From contig CM074185.1 in the NCBI GenBank assembly GCA_037179385.1, positions 14,392,866 to 14,456,865 of the forward strand: a DNA stretch of 64,000 nucleotides. Direction: 5' to 3'. The position numbers and the translations under genes are program-made. The stretch comes from Holothuria scabra. Its lineage: Eukaryota; Echinodermata; Holothuroidea; Aspidochirotida; Holothuriidae. The notes beneath the pieces were generated by a model. The model was given only the letters and a program-made list of their open reading frames with translations, ran no database searches and was not told where the DNA came from. Below, piece after piece: positions 12,987 to 24,930 of the stretch; the first letter of the stretch is position 1; every line of letters starts with the position of its first letter.

Positions 12987-14120
12987 GGCAAGAGAATAAA
13001 TGGTTGGAAAACTGTGGGCTGGGTAGTGGGCTATATCCTCCGTAAATGTCCTGCGAAGGTTGGAAACGAAACGTTTTAGATAGACTTAAGGCCGTGATAA
13101 AGATCACTAAGGAGTCATGAACTTAAACAAAAAAGGAGGTTCCTAGACAGTCAGGGAATGAGAAGAGGGTAAAAGAGGTACAGTGGAAGTTACAAAGTAC
13201 TAAAATATAAGTAAAACGTGAGTCTTTCAAAATGGACAAAACATTCGCACTAAAAAACGAGCACGATCAAACCGAAATAGTACGTTGAACATGAATTCTA
13301 TGTTGAACAGTTAAAAAGATCTAAAAATCGCAGAGAAAAATTGCATGAGGCCTTCACAAGGCCTTAATATTCAAATAGATCTTTCGTAATTGTCATCCTC
13401 ATTTGTCCAATTTTTACTCTTTTTGGCACTAATTCGGTCGTGCACGTTTTTAGTGTGTACCTTTTTGCCGGTATGGGTTTTTCTTTTCTTTTTCTCTTTT
13501 TCAATCGTGTTCGTTTTCAGTGTGTACCTTGCTGCATAGCTGACTCGCATTATCTGATTCCTCAAATTCCCCCAAACTAATAGAAATTAGACAGTAGGGA
13601 GAATGGTTCTGGTCGTCTTCTACAGCTGAGAGAGATCAGTGGAATCTTTCCCTCCTCATCATCACATTATCAGCCATTAAGGAGAGCAAAATTATTTCAA
13701 CACGGTGTCGGCAGGTATAACGTTTTAAGAGGGTGCAGTGAGTTTCTTCATTACTTCTCAAACAAAAATACTCTTTTCGCTATTTTAGGGACAAAACCGG
13801 AATTGTTTTGAATAGAATAGGAACATTTAGACCCCTGTTGATTTCAAACCTAGTGAAGAAACTAGAATAGAAATGGAATTGTGCAACTTAAAACAGTCGT
13901 TTGGATCAAAACTATGAAAACGTTTCAAATTTATCAGATAAACACATAAAGATCAAAGCAGTATCTTACCAATGGTCTTTGTTTTAGGATTACTGGACTA
14001 TGAAAGAGAGAGATCGCCATTAAAAATGAGAGTTAACAAAAATCAAATACTAGGAACAAAGTAACCCGTCAATAAAATTCCTTTACTAGAAGATAATCCA
14101 GTTGCTTTCAAGAACACATT
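12987..14120. other. Gene-free stretch
   Basis: The first part may be leader sequence of the Penelope-like element. The frame at 13371-13565 is low-complexity and lysine-rich. I see nothing else. Confidence 0.5.
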
Positions 14121-14159
14121 GTCTGACCAGGGAGCTGTCAGGCAGCTCCCTGGTCTGCC
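14121..14159. mobile_element. Micro-foldback: 25-bp inverted-repeat insertion with 7-bp flanking repeats
   Basis: Bases 14128-14152 are CAGGGAGCTG, five spacer bases, CAGCTCCCTG. The flanks are GTCTGAC (14121-14127) and GTCTGCC (14153-14159), a 6-of-7 direct repeat. The arm resembles the terminal repeat CAGGGAGTTGTC of the element at 22036-23554, which also shows a 7-bp duplication. It reads like an element deleted down to its two ends. Confidence 0.55.
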
Positions 14160-15502
14160 CATGGAGGTATTACCTCTGTGGTCTGACCGACTTGATCGAG
14201 CTTTCTTCATCTCTTTCAGCTCTCTGATCAGGGTTAAGTTGCAAGAATTCAGTGATAAATGTTAAAGAAAACAAACGATTTGATAATCGATCAATCATCA
14301 ATGTGAATTCAATTTCATACACCGCTTGTTTCAAATTCACTATTTGCATGAAATGTGTCATTTTTCATTGCTATTACCTCAAGAATAGAACATGGAAATA
14401 TGTGTGAATGCTTAGAATTTGTTCTAGCTTCTTCAACGTATCAAATATAAATTGGTTGTAGACTATTCTTTCATTCTAAAACTAACACGGAATCATAGTT
14501 ATATTTTAATGACAACTTAAAAGAAACATGAATTACAGTTCTATAAACTTTTATTGCTCCAACTGTTTGTCACTTAGGTCATATGTTTGCTTTCTACTAC
14601 TAAAATGAAGTTGTAAAAACTATTGCTTTAAACATTATCTCAAGTAACAACAGGTGCGATGTAGTAATATTTATCGTCTGTGTGTACTTAAGGTAAATAA
14701 GCTACTATTTGAACATCACGATACCGTGTTCATTTTTTTTTTGTGAACAAGACGTGAGAAGTGCGACACGCAGGTGGTTTTGTAAGTAAACTTGTGGATG
14801 TCGACTACGAGTAGCGAATCAGGAGAGAGGCCTTAAACAACAGACTCTGTGTGTCATTGTCCCCTATCTAAATTGCACCCTCTTGAGAGTATGACTAATT
14901 TCTCACAAATCTTTCTATATCAAACTACTTGAGTAAGTCCAAACGTTTTCATAGGTCCTCACTAATAAAGCCCAAGCAACTCCTGGAATGCCCAATCTAA
15001 CGTTCACAAAAGTTTGTAACATGCTAGAAATAGATCAGCCCGTGGAATTGATGCTAGTAAAAGTGAAGTTATAAGAAAGTCACTCCAATTAAATTGCCCC
15101 TGTAAAGTGGCACATGACAAATTCGTCTGTAACGACGCCACCACTTAAGAAGTCACTCCAAGAAGTAAAAAAGTCGCCTCATGACAAGATCACCCTCTTA
15201 AAGAGTCGCCCGACAGACTCGCCATTTAAAACAACTCATTTGGTTCTACATTGTTTAAGATCGAATAAGGGCGAATTTGCTGAACTGAGGGTATTGCTTT
15301 TCAAAGGCGACTCTGAAAAAGGCAACCTTGTATAGATCGATGAGAAACTTTGTCAGGAGCCATTGTAGGGGGAGACTTTTCTAGGAGGAGGGAGACTAGC
15401 CCAAAGTGTAGTCAACCCAAAGAACTTTGATGTGGAACATGCTCTAACCATAGAAATTAAGCCTGTGGGGGAGGGGGAAAATTCTAACAGCCACGTTCTT
15501 AT
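14160..15502. other. Gene-free stretch
   Basis: The frames at 14170-14361 (minus) and 15114-15335 (plus) have no recognised domain. I see nothing else. Confidence 0.5.
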
Positions 15503-15504
15503 TA

Positions 15505-15967
15505 CACTCTAAAAATAAAAAGAGTGAACTTTCACTCGTTAGAAGATCGAAAGTTTTAATACTTACTCCAAAACAGTGAAAATGCAATCTTACAGGAGTG
15601 AATTTCACTCCTAAAGAGTGAAAATGCAATCTTACAGGAGTGAAATTCACTCCTAAAGAGTGCAAATGCAATCTTACAGGAGTGAAATTCACTCCTAAAG
15701 AGTGAAAATGTAATCTTACAGGAGTGAAATTCACTCCTAAAAAGCGAAGTTTCACACTTCATTAAGTGCCTTCAAAGACCACTCTTTAAAAAGAGTGATT
15801 CCCTAAGGAACTCTTCAAAGAGCCAATTTTCACTCTCCTTGGAGTAAGCTTCACTCTTCTTTTAGTGAACTTCATTCTTTGTTGAGTAAATAACACTCTA
15901 ATTGAGAGAATTGACACGTTCCACTCTATTCGAGAGTGACTAAATTCAATCTTTTGTTTTTAGAGAG
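15505..15967. mobile_element. TA-flanked TIR element with GAGTGAA/TTCACTC word array (family W2)
   Basis: The left end CACTCTAAAAATAAAAAGAG and the right end CTTTTGTTTTTAGAGAG form an imperfect inverted repeat flanked by TA (15503-15504 and 15968-15969). Nearly the whole interior is built from GAGTGAA, TTCACTC and near variants in both orientations. Part of it has expanded as a 42-bp minisatellite. The frames here are translations of the repeat. Confidence 0.75.
15590..15745. repeat. 42-bp minisatellite inside the W2 element
   Basis: About four near-identical 42-bp units, each with gcaatcttacaggagtgaa followed by ttcactcctaaagagtg. Because 42 is a multiple of three, the minus strand translates as a spurious 14-residue repeat. 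Confidence 0.9.
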
Positions 15968-15969
15968 TA

Positions 15970-18164
15970 AACAAGCCGTATAAGTTAAACTAATTGGCAA
16001 AGATGTGTCCAACGTTGGATTGGTAAAATCATGGAAGTTTTTCCGAGGTCTAATGCAATAAAGTATTTAGTGTAGAACTGTATGACAAAACACTGAGTTA
16101 CTCAGAAAAGACATATAATCTATCACTAGACCAAGTACACGATCTCCGTCCGAAATGCATCAAACTTATTTGTGGTATCACTATTTGTACGAAATTACTA
16201 CACCTTCACAAAATACGTGCATATCCGTTTCGTTGTAGGCATAATCTAGGGTAGAGTATTTTCCAGCGAAACACTAATTGTACATTATTGCCAGGTATCA
16301 GTTGAGTATATCGTCAGTGTGGATCTGGGAGGAAGTGCCTTGATCTGTTCTAGGCCAACGCTTCAGTGAAATACGGTTTTACTCTTCATCTTATAACTAG
16401 AGTCCAACCTAGCGGCTTCCACAGTTCTTTTTCCTAGTCAAGGGGCGCTGGATTATTTTCCCAACATTGCGTTGCTTATGCGGGCATCAGGCACGCAGGA
16501 AAATCACGATTTTGATCATGATTTTAATCAGCTTGATTAAAATTAAACAACTCAGAACAAAAATGAAATTTATAATGGAAACTATAGCCCGAAAAAGATT
16601 GCTCAAACGATTTGTTTTCACAGTCGAAAGAGGCAAAACCATCAGTTTTAGGGCTTTTTTGTTAATAAGGTCTTGCAACATGTACAAATATTAATTGATG
16701 CAATATTTAACTAATAAAAAAAAAATAAAAAACAACTCCAATAGGTGCAAGCAAGTTTAAAAACTGAAATTTGGCTAGAGGGTCGAATGATGTAGTTTGC
16801 ATTAGAAATCTTCTTCTGCCGTGACTCAATATTTTATAAACGTTGCCAATTTATATTTGAAAAGGACCAATAACAGGCTAGAAAATGAAAAGCCAGTGAC
16901 CGATTGTCATGGTTTAATTCATGGAGATCCATTTTAACTGGACATATGCCCATTGTACGAATTTTGCTTTATAAAAATAACCGGCGAGCACATCCGTCTA
17001 CACAGTAAGCCCTCTTCCATACATTGATACAATAATAAGTATTAATCCAAGCACACCTGTTCATTATTGTCACATTCAGACAATGCCATTTAAAGATGAA
17101 ATTATCACCGATTTGTTTAATTAATTGTTGTTCCTTTCCAATCATAGAATAAATGATGGCTGGAGTAAATAAAACTCCCTTCAAATGGTAATTAATCTCT
17201 GAATTGAAGTCGCATTTTTACTGTGAATACGTGAAACTTTTGTATCAGCTTTCATTTGTTTGATACGAATCATGTGTGTGTGCAAATTGAATGTTATTTA
17301 CAACCCAAATAAGACATACTCAAATAAAAGCAAGTCTCTTTTTTGATGTTTTATTTGTACTGTAAGTCTAAATATGAGTAGTATTGAACAATTATAGCAT
17401 TGTGCCAAAGTTAACCATTTCACCGTCGTAACGTTTCGAACGAACCCTCCACGCCTTTGCTTCACATGCGACAAATTTAAACACTTTACCATGTTACGAA
17501 TCTCTGGTCTAATGGTATGATATTTTCAGGTAATAAGTTTAATAAACGTGACAGATGGATTGAACACTCTCACACTGCAAAGAAAAGACACATAAATTGA
17601 GAAGTCAGGGGGTTCTAAAAAAAAAAAAACTATTTATTCGACATGATCAAGTAAAGTTGTCACATTTTCAACAAAAAGTTAACTTGAAGCAAGCACATAT
17701 GATATCACATCCTCACATTAATGGGCAGTCTATTTTTTCTTTAAACTTTACAATCAATTTTCACCTCAATCCCATATTATCAAAATGATATTGAATAGGG
17801 GACATGGAAACTTTGTAAACTTTGCACTCTCCTCAGGGGAGTCCTGTCACTGTTAACTTCAAGGTCAACACAAGTTTGGAAAAACATAGGGAAGCAAAGC
17901 ATTCCTTTTCAATGTGAGGAAGTGATATAATCTATGCTGCCATCAAGCTTACTTTGGAACACAAATCTAGTAACTTCATTGTTAATATCTCCAGAAATAT
18001 ATGTCAAATTTAAAAGAAAATTTTACCACACTGTGAAGTTGTTCCTCTATAAAAATAAAATTTTCCCTTAAACTTGCCCTTCCAGCTTACTATGGTTTAT
18101 ATGTAATGACGTGGCCTCTTGTCCAATATTCTGTTTTCACTTCAAGCATTTTATTTTTCGACCA
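15970..18164. other. Gene-free stretch
   Basis: The frames at 16467-16694, 16969-17184, 17298-17492 and 17597-17788 show no domain. A-rich runs lie near 16714-16735 and 17619-17630. I see nothing else. Confidence 0.5.
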
Positions 18165-18396
18165 GTTGCGTGTTCTTGTTGACAGAGCATGTGGGACCGA
18201 GGTTCGATTACCAGGTCCGGGTCATTTCTCAGATTTTAAAAATGCCCTTGTGCGTGATGTTCTGCATAAACAGTGGAGTGGGGATAACATTTCGGTGTTC
18301 CACGACTGAAAATAGGGCAGTGGCGCCACTAGAATAATCAGATGGTTAAACTGTGTGGGGTAAAACGATATCTAACCTAACCAAACCTAACCTTCA
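18165..18396 (+). mobile_element. tRNA-derived SINE, degenerate copy
   Basis: A tRNA-like head with a B-box-like GAGGTTCGATTACC (18199-18212) is followed by TTGTGCGTGATG and AGTGGAGTGGGG blocks shared with the full copy at 24660-24930. It ends in a CTAACC-rich tail. The 3' body is diverged and interrupted around 18310-18360. Bases 18397-18820 hold nothing recognisable. Confidence 0.55.
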
Positions 18397-18820
18397 CTTT
18401 TCGACAAAAATCTTGACAGAAATACATCAAGCCTAACACAGGGACATGAAATTTGATCCCACCGAAGACACAACATTACAATCCAAAAAAACTAATCACA
18501 AAATTTAAATCCGTCCAGTCATAAATGTAGTCTGCAAACAAGTCTCTTTTCTCTACCTGACATTCAGAACAACCTCTGATAGAACGCCCTCTAATAGTGA
18601 TAAGTTTCGTTTCTAACTCTGTAAAAGCCTTATGTGTTTTGAGCATTATCGGTGCCGAAATTTGCTACAAAAATGACACTTTTCCATAAAGTTAACCCCG
18701 TTTGGAATAATAAGTCGTACTGGTATGTTTTAATTAACCTTTACTTTCGTTCAGATTTCGGGAAAACTCTGACAGGTCCAACCAGTGGCTATCAGAAGAG
18801 TAATTCTACGTGATATCAGT

Positions 18821-19233
18821 CTAACCCGCGTTTACACTACAACGAATTCGGATCGGATTCCGATCCGATGTTTTCCTGACTTTTGTTAAAATCTTCCCCA
18901 TCTCTGGACGGTAAGAGCCAAAAATTTGTCAACCAGTGTAAAGATATGACGTGCATCTGATTTCTACAAAAAATAAAATGCCAACTGATTTTTTTCGTGA
19001 CGTCACACCGACATACATTTTTCATAGGACAGCGTAGTCCGATTTTGCTGTCTAACGATGTGACGTTACAAAAAATTATTAGCATAAATATAATTTTCAT
19101 ATTCCTACGGTACAACTCATATATTTACACAGGTTGGCAAATTTTTGGCTCTCATCGACCAGAGATGGGGCAGATTTTAACAAAAACCCGAAAACATCCG
19201 ACCCATATTCGTTGTAGTGTGACCGCGGCTTAA
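18821..19233. mobile_element. Foldback MITE, family F, copy 2
   Basis: The best-preserved copy. The left arm runs from CCCGCGTTTACACTACAACG and the right arm ends CGTTGTAGTGTGACCGCGGC. The flanks are CTAA and TTAA. Each arm carries the shared block with 'catctctgg...agagcc' and the arms fold on each other. The centre has GTGACGTCAC and GTGACGTTAC. Bases 19234-19849 share a short block (CTCTGTGACAGGTGCAAC) with about 18770, and otherwise show nothing. Confidence 0.8.
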
Positions 19234-19849
19234 AGATAATGAATGGTTGGCTAAGATCTTTTGTCAAATATTGGTGGGTAGCAACAGGTCAGCAGTGGGT
19301 TTTTCCTCTAAAAGTCCCATCGACTCTCTGGCAAAGAGCCAAGGGGCGAAAACCAAACATTTACTCCCGGAGGAGTTCTGCTCCCTCAGCAGTGGTATTT
19401 CAAAACGTTCGACCAATCAAAGAAGTTTTGGTAACCGGACAACTCTGTGACAGGTGCAACTGATGACTGTCAGCAGAAAAATCTCTTTTATATTAGTGAA
19501 CAATGATTTTTGGCTTCTAAGGGGTTGTTTCAAATATTTAGGCAGCAGACAGACAGTTTTGGTCAATATCGTGAGTGGTACTTCATAAGTTTCGACCAAT
19601 CAAATACGTTTTGCGTAGTCTTGCACTACTTAAAACGCCATTGCAATTTAACGCCTGCCATATTATTGGTTACTGTTTGGGTAAGCACTTCTTAAGCACT
19701 ATTGGAGGTTAGTTGAAAAGAAGAAGGTTAGTAAACCGTTGTCAGACAGCACATGTGTCATTTTCCTACCTACAAGAAAACTGCTTATATCTGTTGTATA
19801 TTGCTGCATGTAAAGTATTACTTTTTGTATTATTCTGGAAAACTAGAAG

Positions 19850-20047
19850 ATAGACCTTATGCCATCTAACTCCAATAGTGCATTGTGGGAAGAAATTTTC
19901 CCTTACTGTTCCAGTTCACAATTATGACACAATTATGAAAATGACATCTCCATGGTAACGATTCATTTCTGTGGTCACATTATATGGAATTATCCTTCCC
20001 AGGTTGCAGTTTTGAAGCACCCTCTTTTTAATTGGCATAAGGTCTAT
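19850..20047. mobile_element. Small TIR/foldback MITE
   Basis: ATAGACCTTATGCCA (19850-19864) is repeated inverted and perfect as TGGCATAAGGTCTAT (20033-20047), bounding a 198-base non-coding unit. No target duplication is clear. Confidence 0.6.
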
Positions 20048-20104
20048 GGATTCATGTGTTAAATGTCTTCTCATTTGAAACTTCTTCAATCCATTCAGGA
20101 GCCA

Positions 20105-20285
20105 TATGGACGAACTTCTACAGTCTACGACTACTGCTATTGTGCTTGGTGATCAGCATAAGCAATGGAAAAGGGAAACCAAGCAAGTGAGCCACAACTG
20201 GAAAAAAGGTCGTGGCCGGCTCGACTTTAAACAATTGGTTGAAAACTGGGCCGCCGTAAAACTCCATCTTACATAACCTAACCTA
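20105..20285 (+). mobile_element. tRNA-derived SINE, 5'-truncated
   Basis: It shares ATTGTGCTTGGTGATCAGCA, the CCACAACTGGAAAAA block, GGCCGGCTCGACTT and the 3' end ACTGGGCCG-taaaactccatct with the other SINE copies. It ends in a TAACCTAACC tail. The tRNA-like head is missing or too diverged. Confidence 0.75.
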
Positions 20286-22028
20286 CAGTCCAACACATTT
20301 TTTCCTCCTCAGCTGATAAAACATTGTCGGGTTTGAACTTATTATATCAAGAAAGGTGTAAAATTTCCATGAAATCTTAATGTATCAGTATAAATTATTG
20401 CTTCACTCAATATTTTAAAGAAAAATCCATGAAATAATGCACCAAATACAAGTTATGAGAAGCATCACGCATAGCGGCAATAATTTCCATGTTTATAGTC
20501 TTTGGTATGACTCGGTCTGAAGATCGAACCCCAAACTGCCACTGAAAGGCAAACGATTTGCCGTTTGCTGAAACACCCAAAACGAAATAACATGATAGAG
20601 GTCAAAGTTATTTATGATGGCGCTGTGTAGCATTCGCAAACCATGCAAAACGAAATATCCAACACCTTTCAAATGACAACAGAATTACATGATGAAAGCC
20701 CGAAGTAATTTGATGACGGCACTAATGCCCGCCCGTCCACGTTCTAATTTTTAGGTCAACCACTGATTCTAAGAGAGCCTTGTGATAGCCGATCCGAAAC
20801 ATAACTAATTTAACTATATAAAAGCCTCACTATGGCTACATGCCCATTTCGTACCCTGACCTATCAATGCGCACCTCCTAAAATGAGAATGGCCATTGGT
20901 TGAAACTTTGCCCTAAGTAGTAACGGTCCATGCTTTTTAAATATAAAGAGCGCCGCTATATCTCTCACGTTATAGAAAAATGTGCTCTCATGAGAAGTGA
21001 AATGCTTTTCTTGTAAGTTTGCATTGGTTATTAAATGAGATGGCGCCATCATTAATTTTCTTTTGGCATTGTGTCATTTTTAGATCGCCACCACTTGAAA
21101 ACGTCGTCGATGTCAAAGAATAGTCATCCTCAGTAGCGTAACCAGGATTGTGTCGGGGGGGGGGGGAGGGGGAAAGACATGAGCGAAAAGTCTAAGGGGA
21201 GAGAGAAAAAACCGCTATTTTCGGTGTTTTTTGGGATTGCAAGGTTGGTTCGGGGGGGTTAACCCCCAAACCACCCCCGTGGCTACGCCACCCTCGACAT
21301 ATTCTTCTCCTTGCGTTCTGTATTACCACGAAAAGATTCATATAGATTGAATTACCTCCAGTGTTTGGAAGCAAATGGTTATTGTCTTGAAAAACTCAAT
21401 ACCAAGCTGGTTTGCATCATGCGAAGTGATAATTTTTTAAAACCAAGAAGATTCTACCTTGTGCAACCCCCTTGTTGAAAATGATGCTGCCGTTTTTCTG
21501 TTCTTACATTATTTTATAATACATTGTAGAGAAGTCTTAGAGGTAAAACTGCCTAATTCATTTTATAAAAAGTTATAGACAACTGGCAGTTACAAGACAT
21601 TTGATTAGGCGTAAGAAGAATAAGGGGAGCGGAAGCATGCTTCCGTCTCAACGTTCCGGGTCAGAAATCCCTTTTTCAGTTCTCCAAATCCCCCCTTCCC
21701 TTCCCCAAAGCGAAATTGTTGGCGCGAAGATTGCCGCAAAGTGTAATTTGAAATGCAGTAGTTCTCGCTCGTTTATTCGAGTTGTGCACAACATCATCAA
21801 GAGGCACCGGCAGCTATATAGCTATTTTTTTATAAATTGTCTTTTATAAAATTCCAAATTTTCTCCAATATAAGCTCTTGGTTTTGAAATATTTTGTATA
21901 AAAAGGACAACAAAGTAAAACAAAGGTTTGAAATGTCATCGGAGAGAAACAGTTCGTGAGCCTTAGATAATATGCAGTAGCAACAACGATGTTCAGTCGT
22001 TGTGCAATCATTCTGAAATTTTTTCACC
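20286..22028. other. Gene-free stretch with a small TIR repeat
   Basis: Bases 21132-21293 are bounded by CAGTAGCGTAACCAGG and GTGGCTACGCCAC with G-rich and C-rich runs inside. This is a hAT-like terminal signature, but I could not find a clean target duplication. The frames at 20864-21052 and 21601-21849 have no domain. I see nothing else. Confidence 0.45.
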
Positions 22029-23561
22029 AATATAGCAGGGAGTTGTCAGGGAAGGAGATTCTACCATGGGCGTCCGCAAGGGGTGGGGGGCACTTGCCCC
22101 CCCCCCCCCCGGAAAATCAAACTTGTGAAAAAAATAATTAAAAATTAAAATAAAAAAAATTAAAAATAAATCATCAAAATACCTTCACTCACAGAGTCAG
22201 TTTTTACTCGTGAAATATGCGGACATTTGACCAGGAATAGCAAAAGAGAAGATGGTGCAGTATGCTGAATAGTGAAATCGTAATTTGGGGACCATCATTC
22301 GTGATATCTATTGGAAATTTGTAATTGTAAAAACTATGTACTAGCCTGGTTGTCAGGTATGTAGTGTGCATATGGCATCCGACCATTGATGAATACGTTG
22401 GTCTTGGTTTGGTCCCGTGCTGATCTCAAGTGGTGACGCGCAGGTGTAACTTGGATGTACAAGGTGAATACGGGGTGGGGGGAGGGGGTGTATGAATGGT
22501 TCATAATTAGGTAACGGACATAGGCCTTTATAGGCTGTTTAACAGTTGTAAGTTTTATCGTGCATAGGCGTGCGAGGCCGTTACCGAGAGGCAGATTTCC
22601 CTTCAACAATTTTTTGCATTGAAAATTCTAAAAATCTAAAAATTACAGACATGAAATTCCTGTTTCAGGGCTGTGTACATGCAGCTTATAACACTCGTCA
22701 AGTGTCGTTTCCGGCCATCTGAAGGGTTTGTTAGGCCCAAAATTTTCTTGTACGCTCCGCGCCAACCGATGGTGGCGCTCCGCTTAGATAGTGTACACAA
22801 TTCAATCATTCATGAATGATCTTGCCCCCCCTTATAAAAATTTCTGCGGACGCCCATGGATTCTACGTGCAAATCTATTAGACAATAATGTACTTGAAAC
22901 TCTTTAATCCCTTTTCAGGTTCCAAAATTTGATTGACAGGTCCTTTTGTTCCCATTGGTTTACCCTTTCTGACTTTCACGTTGTAATGGTGGCCTACTCC
23001 TTTTAAACCGAGGGAATTCGGAAACAAAAACCATTGCTAACTGTTTCTTTGACATACAAAGTGTTTGCCGACAACTGCTAAGTTTCAATAAAGATTTTTA
23101 TAAAAAAACGGCTGTCTCTAAACTTTTAACTACCACACGTTTTTGTCTGTCCAAGATGTTAATGAGTTGACACCTTAACACACCGTTCAAACCTTACAAA
23201 ACAATCACAGTTTTGATAATTTTCCCCATTAGAATAAATTATTATCGGACAAGGAGACTTTTAAAACATCTGCGTAACAGCTATTTGAATAAACATTAGA
23301 TGAGACGCATAGCGACGCAAGCTTAAAATTTTAATTGTTTTTCCTCGACGACTGGCAATGTAATGGCAATGGATGAAATCATCATGATAGGTCTTTGATA
23401 TGTAGCAGACGACAAAGACCATTGTCTTCAGTACCAAATTCCTTTCAAGCTTTAAAAATGTTTCATGAACAAGACAATAAGTAGCAGAATGTCGGCAACT
23501 ACCTTGGTCCAAAGGACCGATAAATGTTGGATCTCCTTCCCTGACAACTCCCTGAATATAG
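22029..23561. mobile_element. TIR DNA transposon (non-autonomous) with 24-bp perfect ends
   Basis: A perfect 24-base inverted repeat, starting CAGGGAGTTGTCAGGG, lies at 22036-22059 and 23531-23554. AATATAG flanks both sides (22029-22035 and 23555-23561), a 7-bp target duplication. Without the nested insertion at 22065-22858 and its duplicated 8 bases, the element is about 717 bases long, and I see no transposase in it. A superfamily is not assigned: the short CAGGG end with a 7-8-bp duplication would fit hAT-like elements. Confidence 0.85.
22065..22858. mobile_element. hAT-type MITE nested in the TIR transposon
   Basis: The ends CATGGGCGTCCGCA and TGCGGACGCCCATG are perfect inverted repeats. 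The 8 bases GATTCTAC occur immediately before (22057-22064) and after (22859-22866), the 8-bp target duplication expected of hAT elements. The interior has G- and C-runs next to the ends and one unit of the 'tacgctccgcgcc...ggtggcgctccgctt' satellite near 22750-22800. There is no transposase. It is younger than the element it interrupts. Confidence 0.88.
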
Positions 23562-23789
23562 GAAGTGCAGATTCTTCAGTAATCCCCTCACTTTTTAAAC
23601 TTCCTTCCAGAAAACCTAGGATCCAAATCTTTCTGTAATAAAACCTCCATATCTACAAAGATTTGGTTAAAAGGGGAAAAGTTTGGGCGCGTCTCGAGCG
23701 CCGCAACTTACGTCCCTACGACAGTGGTGTTCACACTTGAAAGAAAATATCGGATGATTTGGGTGTTTGCCCTTCCCCCTGAAAAAGTC

Positions 23790-23960
23790 TGTTTACCCTG
23801 TTACTGCTGAGCTACTACTTACAAGCCCGAGATATGCCATTTCCGGCTGTCTGAGGGGTCGCAATTTTTCATAATGTTCTGTACGCTCGGCGCCACTTGA
23901 ACTGAAGGTGGTGCTTCGTTTAGATGGTCTTTTGAGCAAGACTTCATATTTAAGGCAGGA
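23790..23960. repeat. Single dispersed copy of the GGTGGCGCTCCGC satellite unit
   Basis: Contains 'atatgccatttccggctgtct' and 'tgtacgctcggcgccacttg', matching the unit in the nested MITE and in the arrays at 44711-45480 and 56080-57240. The flanks 23562-23789 and 23961-24659 show a poly-C run at 24331-24341 and nothing else. Confidence 0.65.
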
Positions 23961-24659
23961 AATCATTGGCCTATCGCACTCAAATGCTCTCAATACACCT
24001 ATCATGAGATACCTTACAGCCCTGTCAGTTGAGTAGTCTGTGTAGATGGATTATTTATTTATTGAAGTGTCAAAATGTTATCTATGTTCGTCAGTTTGCA
24101 GAGGGCATAGATGTACTGAAATTGTTGTCTAGTGTAGCATGACTGGCAAAAATCGAAGATTTCCACGTTTTTCAGTGCGCAGTTTCATTTGCAAAAACAA
24201 AAAGTAACGGCATACAATTTCTTATTAAAAAATCGTTTTCCCTCGTAAAAAAAGAGAAAGATTTAGCCTAAAAATGTACGTTTTGGTCAATGGGATAGGG
24301 TGAGATGCATAGTCCCAAAACTGCTTCGCCCCCCCCCCCCCGTTCCCCACTTTCATATTGCCTCCTACGCCACTCTTTATTAGGGTTGCAGTGAAGGAAA
24401 ACTTTTAGCTGTTAACCAGTGACATTGTTTTTGCTTTTAGTACCTATCTTCAACACGTTAAACCTCTCAATTGAGACCAAATCGAGGGCGTCCTGTAAAC
24501 ATGGTGTTGCAGGAGATCAGCTTTATAGCAGAGATGAGATTCTTCTGAATATCTGAATATTATGACAATCAGACTTCAACTATGCAACAACATCAGTTGA
24601 TGCCTGGTCCTTCCAGACAATTTGCTCTAGCATTCCATATTGAACAATACATTTCCCCT

Positions 24660-24898
24660 GGCCGCGTGTTTGGTCTTTGGTGTTTGAGCATCCGCTTCTC
24701 ACGTGGAAGGCCCGGGTTCGCCGGTTTCCCAGGTCGAGTCATACCAAGACTCTAACAAAGGAATCTTCTACCGTTGTGCGTGATGCACCACAAAGGCAAT
24801 GGAGTAGGGAAAACAAGCCAGTGAACCACAACTGGAAAAAGGACCGTGCCCGGCTCGACTTGAACCAATAGGTTGGAAACTGGGCCGTAAAACTCCAT

Positions 24899-24930
<32 letters not shown>
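24660..24930 (+). mobile_element. tRNA-derived SINE, full length with (CTAA)n tail
   Basis: The tRNA-like head has GTGTTTGAGCATCC (A-box-like) and GGGTTCGCC (B-box-like) at 24679-24722. The body has the family blocks ACAAGCCAGTGAACCACAAC and CCCGGCTCGACTTGAACC. The 3' end ACTGGGCCGTAAAACTCCAT leads into a clean CTAA tandem tail (about 24897-24930). It is Pol III-type and non-coding, and would depend on a partner LINE. Confidence 0.85.

Noticed and set aside
15444..15762. Two overlapping minus frames with 14-residue repeats, resembling a repeat protein or a CRISPR-like array
   Set aside because: The unit is 42 bp, so any frame gives a repeated peptide. The units are tandem without unique spacers and lie inside a MITE.
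24660..24760. A tRNA gene
   Set aside because: The A/B-box-like head belongs to a SINE with conserved body and tail. It does not fold into a full cloverleaf by eye, and related heads occur in other copies.
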